Assembly (NCBI GenBank): GCA_031256115.1
Contig: JAIRRF010000041.1
Coordinates: 1-6,812 of the forward strand
Length of the DNA: 6,812 nucleotides
DNA from: Treponema sp.
Lineage (GTDB): Bacteria; Spirochaetota; Spirochaetia; Treponematales; Breznakiellaceae
Direction of reading: 5' to 3'
In this document: positions 1-6,292 of the stretch, one piece after another
How the letters are laid out: each line of letters begins with the position of its first letter
Position numbering within the stretch: the stretch's first letter is position 1
The notes under the pieces: model-generated
Databases searched by the model: none
What the model was told of the DNA's origin: nothing
What the model saw: only the letters and a program-made list of their open reading frames with translations
Position numbers and translations under genes: made by a program

Positions 1-1819
1 AAAAACCGCCCGTAGTCTGAGCCAGGAGGCTTGACACTTCGCCGTAGTCCATGCCGGGAAGCCCTAAAGAAACCACTGCCCGGGAAAAGAATGGAAGCCA
101 GGGGTAATCTTCCGGATCCAGCACATCTACGGGAAATGCCAAATCCGCATAAGCAATACCGTTGGTAAATATTGGATGAATCATCCCCTGGGCAGTAAAC
201 TCTGTTGGAACCACATCTATCTCCGCGGTCAGATCCTGTCTGGTAAGATGGGGGATAGTTTTCAGAGCCTCCGCAGTTTCCGTTTCGCCCTGAATCTTTT
301 CCAGGGTTGCGGCTTTTTCTTCCAGTTGTTTTTTTTCTGATTTGTCTAAACGTTTTTCTTTTTCCTTAAGGTTTTTTTCCAGCTCTTTTTCCTTGTTGGC
401 AAGAAAGTTTTCTTGCCCTTCAATAATGACAAGCGCCCGGTGGGGATTATCCAGCAGGTATTTTTCGATAAGGGATTCGAAGTAACGGTTGTACTTTTCC
501 CCTGCGGCATTGTCTGTGATACGCCGCATTAATTCAGAAAAACCCGGCACAAAGAGAAGGGATTCCCAGGGCCGGGTTCCGTTAAGCCAGCCCCGCAGGG
601 ACCGGCGCATCCAGACCAGGGAATACGGTCCATAGCTTCGCTTAATCTCGCGGTGGGAAACTTCCATGGAATGAAGGGCCGCATCAATTTCTTTTTTAGG
701 AATACCTTCTTTTACAAGCCGCCGGAGTTCATTCAGGATAAGTTCTTCTATTTGTCGGCAGCTTTCTTCGGCCTTTCCTCTGTTAATTTTCATGCCCCGC
801 AGTCCTGCGCTGAATACGCTTTCTCTTAGTTCTGTTTCCAGTCCCGTGGCGGGAGATAAATCTTCACCAAGCCCTGACTCGACCAATGCCCGGGTAAGGG
901 GAGAACCGTCATGGCCTAAAAGTATTTCTGTTAAGCAGGCCAGGGCTATGGTTTCCGCCGTATCGGTATTATCCCCGCAAAGCCAGGAAACTATTGCCTG
1001 GTGTTTTTCTTTGCCCGGACAGGGGATCTGCAGTAATGCCGGTTTATTCCAGCGTTCAGCCCTGGGGATTGGCGCGGCGGCGCTTCCCGGTTCCCGGCCT
1101 GCAAGGAGTTTGTCCAGAAAGGCCAGTTGTTTTTCTATGGAAATGTTCCCTGCCAGGAAGATCCGGCAGTTGGCGGGGGCATAACGGGAACTATGAAATG
1201 TTTTAAGACCCTCCCAGGTTAAATCGGGGATATGATCGGGATCGCCTCCGGATTCATATACATAGGGAGTACCGGGCAATACGGCTTTTACCGACCAGAT
1301 TCCCGCATAGGTATCCATGGATGAATAGGCACCTTTCATTTCGTTATACACTACGCCGGTTAACTCAAGGCCTGTTTTGGCGGGAACCAGCCTCCAGCCT
1401 TCCTGCATGAAGGTCCACTCCGACAGGAGGGGCCGGAACACCGCATCGGCATACACGGACATCAGATTAAAATAATCTTTTTCGTTCTCCGAACTTGCGG
1501 GGTAGACCGTTTTATCAGGAAAAGTCATGGCGTTTAGAAAGGTTTGAAGGCTTCCCTGGGCCAGCACCGCAAATGCGTCTTTCAGGGGATAGTTCTCTGA
1601 ACCGCAAAGAACTGAATGTTCCAGTATGTGGGGAGCCCCGGTGGAATCTTCCGGGGCAGTAGAAAAGGCAAAACAGAAAAGATTTTCCGGATCATCATTT
1701 TTTATATGAAATACTTCAGCCCCGCTTTTATGTTTTGCCCAGACTCCTTTAGCTTTCAGTTCTTCCAGATTTACCGTATCAAGAATAGTAAAGCCGCAAT
1801 GGACGCCGCCCTTTTTCAT
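1..1819 (-). CDS. M16C family zinc metallopeptidase (PreP/Cym1/falcilysin-like), C-terminus outside window
   Basis: This is a zinc peptidase of the presequence-protease type, a family that degrades peptides inside a large closed chamber. 606 codons are visible; family members are usually near 1000 residues, so roughly the last 400 lie beyond the left edge. The inverted zinc motif HILEH is at residues 64-68 (H64, H68 ligands, E67 catalytic), followed by the family-typical SVLCGS. The third zinc ligand is E160 in the NEMKGAYSS stretch. A lysine/glutamate-rich helical hairpin at about residues 469-509, followed by IPHLTRQDL, matches the M16C-associated linker domain; the second peptidase-like half begins after it. 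There is no signal peptide, so it is probably cytoplasmic. The ATG at 1819 is supported by a GGAGG four bases upstream. It lies 20 bp behind fliG1 on the same strand and is probably cotranscribed with it. No frameshift is seen in the visible part. Confidence 0.95.
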   Translation of the reverse strand, partial: MKKGGVHCGFTILDTVNLEELKAKGVWAKHKSGAEVFHIKNDDPENLFCFAFSTAPEDSTGAPHILEHSVLCGSENYPLKDAFAVLAQGSLQTFLNAMTFPDKTVYPASSENEKDYFNLMSVYADAVFRPLLSEWTFMQEGWRLVPAKTGLELTGVVYNEMKGAYSSMDTYAGIWSVKAVLPGTPYVYESGGDPDHIPDLTWEGLKTFHSSRYAPANCRIFLAGNISIEKQLAFLDKLLAGREPGSAAAPIPRAERWNKPALLQIPCPGKEKHQAIVSWLCGDNTDTAETIALACLTEILLGHDGSPLTRALVESGLGEDLSPATGLETELRESVFSAGLRGMKINRGKAEESCRQIEELILNELRRLVKEGIPKKEIDAALHSMEVSHREIKRSYGPYSLVWMRRSLRGWLNGTRPWESLLFVPGFSELMRRITDNAAGEKYNRYFESLIEKYLLDNPHRALVIIEGQENFLANKEKELEKNLKEKEKRLDKSEKKQLEEKAATLEKIQGETETAEALKTIPHLTRQDLTAEIDVVPTEFTAQGMIHPIFTNGIAYADLAFPVDVLDPEDYPWLPFFSRAVVSLGLPGMDYGEVSSLLAQTTGGF

Positions 1820-1823
1820 TTTT

Positions 1824-1829
1824 CCTCCG
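1824..1829 (-). promoter_or_regulatory. Shine-Dalgarno of the M16C peptidase
   Basis: On the minus strand CGGAGG lies 4 nt before the ATG at 1819. It fixes the start and shows that this organism uses Shine-Dalgarno initiation, in contrast with coaW and gltX in the same window. Confidence 0.85.
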
Positions 1830-1839
1830 TTGTTTCAAT

Positions 1840-2994
1840 TTAAAGAACAAGATCATCGTCTTCCATCAGTATTATACCGCCCTGCTCCCTGCTTTGGGTA
1901 AACCAGGCAAGAAATACTCTGGCTGCCTCTTCAACATCCCTGCGGGGAACAGCGCCTACAATACTTTCTTCTTCCAGAATTGCTTCTCTTCGGCCCTGAG
2001 AAAGGTTTTGAAGTATCTTTTCCCTGAATGCTGCCGAGTCTTCATAACCGCTCCGGGCTTTAAGCAAATGGATAATATCCCGGTCATTCATAGATGCAAG
2101 TTTTTTCTGAATCGGAAGATCGTTGGCGCCTAATATATCCGCAATATTAAGAATTTTTTCTTTCAGGGTTTTACCTAATTCCGGATCTTCCTGTTCCAGT
2201 TGGGATAGAATTTCACCTCCAAAGCGTATACCTGAAGATTTAAGAATGGCCGCCAGGGTATCCATGCCGTTGATGGGGATGTCACCGGTTTTGGAATAAA
2301 CGCTATAGTTTTTGGCTTTTTCTCTAAGGGCCCCTGCCACCTGTTCCAGCACTTCCGGAGAAACCGCAGATTGTTTGGCGATGCGTTTAAGGATTTCCAG
2401 TTTTTTTTCGTTTGTAACACGGGTAAGGGCTTCGGCGGAAAGTTTTGGGGGGAGCCTGGAAAAAACCAGGGCCGCCGCCGCCGGGGATTCTTCTTTAAAG
2501 AGCATGGCTAATTGCTCCCCCGTAAAATCTTCCAAAAAATCAAAGGGATTTGGTTTTGCCTCGGGTACCGCTTTTATAAGGAGCTTTTCTCCTTTTTCCG
2601 TACCAAAAGCGGCGTAGAGTATCCGCCGGGCTGCTTCGACGCCGCCGGAAGGAACTCCCAGACCAAGACCAGAGGATGATAAAAGAGACCCGAATTCTTC
2701 CAGTATAGCCTGGCTTTCTTCGGGCCCTATGGTCTTTATATTGGAAATTTCTCTGGAAACCGCTTCCACCTGATCCGGGGGAAGCCTGGCAAGTATTTCC
2801 GCCGCCCGGTCACTGCCGATAAGGACAAAGAATTTTGCTACCCGGCGGAATTTTGTGTCGGTCTTATCCGGTTGGGAACCGCGTATCATTGATGAGGTAT
2901 TCGGCGGCACACGTTTGGCGGCAAGTTCGGCTGCTGTAAAACGCTCCGGCTCCGGTGTGGTTTTGAAAAAACCCTGTTGTTGTTCCTCTCCCAT
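1840..2994 (-). CDS. fliG1: Divergent flagellar motor switch protein FliG (spirochaetal FliG1 type)
   Basis: A 384-residue FliG-family protein. FliG sits on the cytoplasmic face of the flagellar basal body, joining the MS ring, FliM and the stator. A basic, proline-containing extension (about residues 1-48) precedes the N domain (RRVAKFFVLIGSDRAAEILARL, about 50-147), the middle domain (about 150-230) and the C-terminal torque domain (about 242-370), ending in an acidic tail EDDDLVL. The middle-domain FliM-contact motif EHPQTIA reads ESPAAAA at 169-175. The torque-helix pattern IQ..LREVD reads IQKKLASMN at 295-303, losing the usual Arg and Glu. This fits the second, non-canonical FliG of spirochaetes, which in Borrelia is reported to be a polar accessory protein; the paralogue assignment is by eye. 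The start chosen is ATG 2994. An ATG at 3015 (MLYYTLS prefix) or 3063 is possible but would run into coaW. No Shine-Dalgarno precedes any of the three. Confidence 0.85.
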   Translation of the reverse strand: MGEEQQQGFFKTTPEPERFTAAELAAKRVPPNTSSMIRGSQPDKTDTKFRRVAKFFVLIGSDRAAEILARLPPDQVEAVSREISNIKTIGPEESQAILEEFGSLLSSSGLGLGVPSGGVEAARRILYAAFGTEKGEKLLIKAVPEAKPNPFDFLEDFTGEQLAMLFKEESPAAAALVFSRLPPKLSAEALTRVTNEKKLEILKRIAKQSAVSPEVLEQVAGALREKAKNYSVYSKTGDIPINGMDTLAAILKSSGIRFGGEILSQLEQEDPELGKTLKEKILNIADILGANDLPIQKKLASMNDRDIIHLLKARSGYEDSAAFREKILQNLSQGRREAILEEESIVGAVPRRDVEEAARVFLAWFTQSREQGGIILMEDDDLVL

Positions 2995-3008
2995 GCTTAA
3001 GGTATAAT
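2980..3008 (+). promoter_or_regulatory. Predicted coaW promoter, leaderless
   Basis: TTGTTC (2980-2985, three of six matches to TTGACA) is followed by a 17-bp spacer and a perfect TATAAT (3003-3008). Only five bases, ACAAC, separate the -10 from the coaW ATG at 3014, so the expected transcription start falls on or within a base or two of the ATG. The -35 lies inside the first codons of the divergent fliG1, in its glutamine run. Confidence 0.7.
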
Positions 3009-3009
3009 A
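3004..3009 (-). promoter_or_regulatory. Possible fliG1 -10 element overlapping the coaW -10
   Basis: Read leftward, the same A/T tract gives TATTAT (3009-3004), five of six matches to consensus, ending 9 nt before the fliG1 ATG at 2994. No convincing -35 is found 16-18 bp further upstream, so this is weaker than the coaW promoter. It would give a leader of about two or three bases, consistent with the lack of a Shine-Dalgarno. Confidence 0.4.
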
Positions 3010-3013
3010 CAAC

Positions 3014-3829
3014 ATGATCGTTGGTATTGATATAGGCAGCACAACCACCAAGGCAGTTTCCATAATGGACGGCCGGGTGATTCACAAAATCAAAACCAGA
3101 GCGCTGGATGCAGTTACTTCCGCCACCGGGGCTTTTGGAAAAATGACTGTGGAGAACGGTATTAAAATCGGCGAAATCCGGCGGATTATGATCACCGGCG
3201 CAGGGGCGGGAAAACTAAAGGATGACCTTTTTGGAATTCCCACAGGCAAGGCGGATGAGATTACATCCATAGGTACAGGAGGGATCTTTCTGGCAGGCCG
3301 GGATAACATCATCATTGCTAACCTGGGAACAGGTACGGCTATTATCGATGCCCGGAACGGCAGCATTTCTCATCTGGGCGGTTCCGGCGTGGGGGGCGGT
3401 ACTATCCTGGGGCTGGCAAAAAAACTTCTTTCCATGTCGGAATTCTCGGATATTATGAAATTGGCGGAAAATGGAAAACTAAACCAGGTAGATCTTTTGC
3501 TGGAAGACATTATGGATACGGATTTAAGTTTTCTGAATAAAGAAAGCACCGCATCGAACTTTGGTAAAATGCTGGACAGCGCCCGAAGCGAAGATATTGC
3601 CCTGGCAATCATCAATATGGTATACCAGGTAATCGGCGTATTGTCGGTTTTTGCCGCAAAAAGCAGAAACACCGACCATGTGGTGGTTACGGGAAACGGC
3701 AGCGGTAATCTGATTGGACGGAAAGTCCTGGAAGAAATAACCGCCATGTATCATGTCCGTTTTGAATATCCGGAATATGCAGAATACACCACCGCCATCG
3801 GAGCGGCCCTGAGCGCCGACTTCGGTTAA
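3014..3829 (+). CDS. coaW: Type II pantothenate kinase
   Basis: A 271-residue ASKHA-fold kinase that most resembles Staphylococcus aureus CoaW. It would phosphorylate pantothenate with ATP, the first step of coenzyme A synthesis, in the cytoplasm. Visible motifs: the N-terminal phosphate-binding loop GIDIGSTTTK (4-13); E82 in KADEITS, aligning with the catalytic glutamate of the family; ANLGTGTA (102-109); GGSGVGGGTILGL (122-134); STASNFGKML in the second half; VVVTGNGSGN and AIGAALS near the C-terminus. The length equals the staphylococcal enzyme. The BadF/BcrA ATPase family shares the fold, but the GTGT, GGxGxGGG and ANFG motifs in order favour CoaW. The start is anchored by the family N-terminus (MIVGIDIG); there is no Shine-Dalgarno and a TATAAT ends 5 nt upstream. 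It is followed after 13 bp by the ymdB-like gene, probably as one transcript. Confidence 0.82.
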   Translation: MIVGIDIGSTTTKAVSIMDGRVIHKIKTRALDAVTSATGAFGKMTVENGIKIGEIRRIMITGAGAGKLKDDLFGIPTGKADEITSIGTGGIFLAGRDNIIIANLGTGTAIIDARNGSISHLGGSGVGGGTILGLAKKLLSMSEFSDIMKLAENGKLNQVDLLLEDIMDTDLSFLNKESTASNFGKMLDSARSEDIALAIINMVYQVIGVLSVFAAKSRNTDHVVVTGNGSGNLIGRKVLEEITAMYHVRFEYPEYAEYTTAIGAALSADFG

Positions 3830-3840
3830 ATTCGGTTAAT
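3821..3840 (+). repeat. 10-bp tandem duplication at the coaW stop
   Basis: TTCGGTTAA occurs at 3821-3829 and again at 3831-3839, each followed by one base (A, then T), making two adjacent 10-bp units. The first unit contains the coaW TAA; the second fills most of the gap to the next ATG at 3843. It looks like a slippage duplication and leaves the downstream gene without a recognisable Shine-Dalgarno. Confidence 0.8.
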
Positions 3841-3842
3841 GT

Positions 3843-4634
3843 ATGAAAATAATGATGCTGGGTGATGTGATAGGTGAAACGGGGCTTATGATCCTGGAAG
3901 AAAGCCTGTCGGCATTAATTACGGAACAGTCGGTGGACTTTACCGTAGTAAACGGGGAAAATGCCGTCGGCGGCTTTGGCCTGAACCAGGAAACACTGGA
4001 TCGTATTCTTGCAGCGGGGGCCGATGCGGTAACCGGGGGCAACCATATTTGGGAAGACCGGAACTTCTGGCCTGTCCTTGATAGTGATAAACCGGTGCTG
4101 CGTCCGGCTAATTATCCCGATGTTAAGGGGGCTGTTCCAGGCCATGGCTCCTTACTACTGGAAAAAAACGGCCTTTCTGTTTTGGTGATAAACCTTCAGG
4201 GCAGGGAAAAAATGACCCTCATTGATTGCCCCTTTAATTGTTTTGATATTATTACCGCAGTACACCCGAAGGCCGTTCCTGTCATCGTAGATTTCCATGC
4301 CGAATCAACAGAAGAAAAAGAAGCTCTGGGGTACTATCTGGACGGACGGGCAAGCATTGTGGCAGGAACCCATACCCACGTACAAACCGCAGACGAGCGT
4401 ATTCTTCCCCGGGGTACGGCATACATTACCGATTTGGGAATGACCGGCGCAATGAATGGAGTAATCGGTATGGACAAAGACATTTGTTTAAACCGCGCCC
4501 GAAGCCAGGTTGCCCGGCGTATGGAATGTGCCAAACCCAGAAGTAAAGAAGACTGCGCCGTTCAGGGAATTGTTGTGGAATTGGATAAAAAGGGCAGGGC
4601 CCTAAGCGTTAAGCGCCTCGGATTACATCCATAG
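3843..4634 (+). CDS. YmdB-family (TIGR00282) metallophosphoesterase
   Basis: A 263-residue dinuclear-metal phosphoesterase of the YmdB/DR1281 family. Family members hydrolyse cyclic nucleotide monophosphates and related phosphodiesters; in Bacillus subtilis YmdB influences biofilm and motility decisions and RNA levels. All expected metal-site residues are present: D8 in MLGDVIG, E39-N40 in VVNGENAVGGFG, N67-H68 in GGNHIWE, H152 in VDFHAESTEEK, and H177 and H179 in GTHTHVQTADE. The stretch ITDLGMTG near residue 200 is also characteristic. Length is normal and no signal peptide is present, so it should be cytoplasmic. It follows coaW by 13 bp and is probably cotranscribed. The start at 3843 is fixed by the conserved MKIMMLGDVIG N-terminus; no good Shine-Dalgarno is seen. 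It ends 6 bp from the stop of convergent gltX. Confidence 0.93.
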   Translation: MKIMMLGDVIGETGLMILEESLSALITEQSVDFTVVNGENAVGGFGLNQETLDRILAAGADAVTGGNHIWEDRNFWPVLDSDKPVLRPANYPDVKGAVPGHGSLLLEKNGLSVLVINLQGREKMTLIDCPFNCFDIITAVHPKAVPVIVDFHAESTEEKEALGYYLDGRASIVAGTHTHVQTADERILPRGTAYITDLGMTGAMNGVIGMDKDICLNRARSQVARRMECAKPRSKEDCAVQGIVVELDKKGRALSVKRLGLHP

Positions 4635-4669
4635 GAGTTGTTAAGATGGGCTATGCCCGACTAACTCCT
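4633..4669. other. Inverted repeat at the convergent ends of ymdB-like gene and gltX
   Basis: AGGAGTT (4633-4639) pairs with AACTCCT (4663-4669), and inside it GGGC (4648-4651) pairs with GCCC (4655-4658) across a TAT loop. It covers the ymdB-like TAG and the last codons of gltX. Neither direction has a T-tract after the stem, so it is not a standard intrinsic terminator. It may still act as a shared 3' end structure or pause site for the two converging transcripts. Confidence 0.4.
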
Positions 4670-6149
4670 GTCCGGAAAGAAAACGTAAGGCTCTTTCTAC
4701 CCGTGCCAGGCATTGTTTTTCGCCCAAAAGACGGATAGATGCAAAGAGGGGAGGGCTTACCCGCTGTCCGGTGATTGCAACCCGCAGGGGCATCAGGAGA
4801 TCCCCTACTTTTATTTCTTCTTTTTCAGCTAATTCTTTGGCAAGATTTTCTGCTTCTTCATCGCTAAGGGCTTTTCCGCCGGGAAAATATTCTCCAAGCA
4901 GTGTTTTTCCCATGGTAAGCAGGGAAAGAGTAGAGACAAGACCCGATTTTTTGGGCATGAACTCTTCCGCTGCCGGAAGGGCCGGTTCAGAAAAAACAAA
5001 CCTAAGTTTTTCAGGTATTTCCGGCAGAAAAACTACCCGCTCCCGGACCAGGCCAATAGCTTCAGTATAAAGACACCTTTGTTCAACCGCGGCATTTTCT
5101 GTGAATAAACCTTGCTGAAGCGCCCAGGGGATGGTCAAAGCGGCCAATTCATCATTTGTTTTCATTCGAATATATTGACCGTTGTACCATTCCAGTTTTT
5201 TATAGTCAAAAACCGCCGGAGCCTTGTTTAGTTTATCCAAACTAAACCTTTTTCCCAGTTCTTCCGGACTATATAGTTCCTTTCCTTCTTCGTAGGAGCA
5301 TCCCAGGAGGGCAGTATAGTTGATCAGGGCTTCACTTAAGATTCCCTGGAGGCGGAATTCGTCGATGCTGGCGGCGCCGTGGCGTTTGCTAAGTTTTTTT
5401 CCGTCCTGGCCCATTACCATGGGCAGGTGGCAGAATTCGGGGGGATCCCAGTCAAAGGCTTTATAGAGAATTACATGCAGGGGAGTTGAAGAAAGCCATT
5501 CCTGCGCCCGGAGCACATGGGTAATTTCCATAAGATGATCATCCACTATGTTTGCCAGGTGGTATGTGGGAAAACCGTCCGACTTTAATAAAACCGGATC
5601 GGGGTTTATATCGTTGTTTTTCCATTCAATATCCCCCAAAAGCCTGTCGTTAAAACAGGTAACGGCCTCCAGGGGAATCCGCAGCCTGATGGTAAAATTT
5701 TCCCCCGCCGCAGCCCGGCGGCTGCTTTCTTCGGCGTTTATAGTGCGGCAATGCCGGTCATAGCCGGTTGCGGAAGACCGGGCTGTTTCCCTTTCGGCGC
5801 GGATTTTTTCCAGTCTTTCGGCGCTGCAAAAACAACGGTAACCATGTCCTTTTTCCAGTAATTCCTGTGCATGGTGCCGGTATAATTCAGTTCGTTTTGA
5901 CTGCACATAGGGGGCAAAGAGGCCGCCGGTATCAGGGCCTTCGTCCCAGTGAATCCCCAGCCAGCGAAATGTGTCGTAGAGGTTTTGTTCAAAGGCCGGA
6001 TCATAACGGGTACGGTCAGTATCTTCCAGGCGTAGGATAAATTTTCCCCCGGCAGACCGGGCAAAGTGCCAGTTAAAAAGGGCCGTTCTTATTCCGCCAA
6101 TATGCTGCAAACCTGTAGGAGAAGGAGCATAACGGACCCGGATATTCAT
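4641..6149 (-). CDS. gltX: Glutamyl-tRNA synthetase
   Basis: A 502-residue class I aminoacyl-tRNA synthetase that charges tRNA with glutamate. The HIGH-type signature is HIGG (16-19) in YAPSPTGLQHIGGIRTALFN, and the KMSKS-type loop is KLSKR (252-256) after VMGQDGK. LRLEDTDRTR (39-48) is the family motif after the first strand. A zinc-site pattern is present as C106-x-C108, then Y130 and C134 in YDRHCR. The C-terminal half is the helical anticodon-binding region; full length is normal for the family. The start is fixed by the conserved MNIRVRYAPSPTG. No Shine-Dalgarno precedes it; instead a TACAAT ends 5 nt upstream, predicting a leaderless message. Many spirochaetal enzymes are expected to be non-discriminating (also charging tRNA-Gln), but that cannot be decided here. 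It is transcribed alone, convergent with the ymdB-like gene. Confidence 0.98.
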   Translation of the reverse strand: MNIRVRYAPSPTGLQHIGGIRTALFNWHFARSAGGKFILRLEDTDRTRYDPAFEQNLYDTFRWLGIHWDEGPDTGGLFAPYVQSKRTELYRHHAQELLEKGHGYRCFCSAERLEKIRAERETARSSATGYDRHCRTINAEESSRRAAAGENFTIRLRIPLEAVTCFNDRLLGDIEWKNNDINPDPVLLKSDGFPTYHLANIVDDHLMEITHVLRAQEWLSSTPLHVILYKAFDWDPPEFCHLPMVMGQDGKKLSKRHGAASIDEFRLQGILSEALINYTALLGCSYEEGKELYSPEELGKRFSLDKLNKAPAVFDYKKLEWYNGQYIRMKTNDELAALTIPWALQQGLFTENAAVEQRCLYTEAIGLVRERVVFLPEIPEKLRFVFSEPALPAAEEFMPKKSGLVSTLSLLTMGKTLLGEYFPGGKALSDEEAENLAKELAEKEEIKVGDLLMPLRVAITGQRVSPPLFASIRLLGEKQCLARVERALRFLSGQELVGHSPS

Positions 6150-6154
6150 AAGGT

Positions 6155-6184
6155 ATTGTAGCTTAATTTAGTCATCAATGTAAT
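6155..6184 (-). promoter_or_regulatory. Predicted gltX promoter, leaderless
   Basis: Read leftward: ATTACA (6184-6179, four of six matches to TTGACA), an 18-bp spacer, then TACAAT (6160-6155, five of six). The five bases ACCTT separate it from the gltX ATG at 6149, the same spacing as in coaW. The -35 abuts the structured repeat element that starts at 6185. Confidence 0.6.
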
Positions 6185-6289
6185 CTTGCCTAACATTTCA
6201 GGCAAGCCTTGCCTAACCTTGCACAATGGAGTTTTTGTGGAGCAAAAACTCCTAAGCAATCCACAAAGTGGATTGTGGCCTTGCCTAAC
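6185..6289. repeat. Intergenic element of nested inverted repeats and three TTGCCTAAC copies
   Basis: TTGCCTAAC occurs at 6186-6194, 6209-6217 and 6281-6289 in the same orientation. Inverted arms: CTTGCCT (6185-6191) with AGGCAAG (6200-6206); GGAGTTTTTG (6228-6237) with CAAAAACTCC (6243-6252), a perfect 10-bp stem with a 5-nt loop; CAATCCAC (6257-6264) with GTGGATTG (6268-6275), a perfect 8-bp stem with a 3-nt loop; and CACAAT (6222-6227) with ATTGTG (6272-6277), which could enclose or compete with the inner stems. GGCAAG (6201-6206) can also pair with CTTGCC (6280-6285), closing the whole into a branched structure. No T-tract follows the strong stems on either strand. It resembles a REP- or MITE-like extragenic element and lies between the small secreted gene and gltX. 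Confidence 0.75.
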
Positions 6290-6292
6290 TTT

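Noticed and set aside
792..1206. Two overlapping rightward open frames of 130 and 70 codons opposite the M16C gene
   Set aside because: They lie antisense to a well-conserved peptidase frame, have no Shine-Dalgarno and show low-complexity Ser/Pro/Arg composition typical of shadow frames.
2995..3063. Longer fliG1 with start at 3063 (hydrophobic prefix METALVVVLPISIPTIMLYY)
   Set aside because: The prefix is the antisense of the coaW N-terminal codons, has no Shine-Dalgarno, and FliG is a cytoplasmic protein without a membrane segment. The ATG at 3015 is rejected less firmly.
3082..3747. Leftward open frames of 94 and 125 codons within coaW
   Set aside because: They are antisense shadows of the kinase frame, with no family resemblance and no initiation signals.
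3826..3831. TTAAAT as a separate -10 for the ymdB-like gene
   Set aside because: The base stretch 17 bp upstream is GC-rich (GCGGCC) with no -35 resemblance, and the gap to coaW favours cotranscription.
4771..5070. Rightward 99-codon frame opposite gltX
   Set aside because: Its Ser/Arg-rich composition mirrors the Glu/Leu-rich gltX C-terminal region; it is a shadow frame.
6228..6275. The perfect 10-bp and 8-bp hairpins as intrinsic terminators of the small secreted gene
   Set aside because: Read leftward, neither stem is followed by a T-tract; the bases after them are CTTAGG and ATTGTGC. The T-run near 6290 lies on the wrong side and strand.
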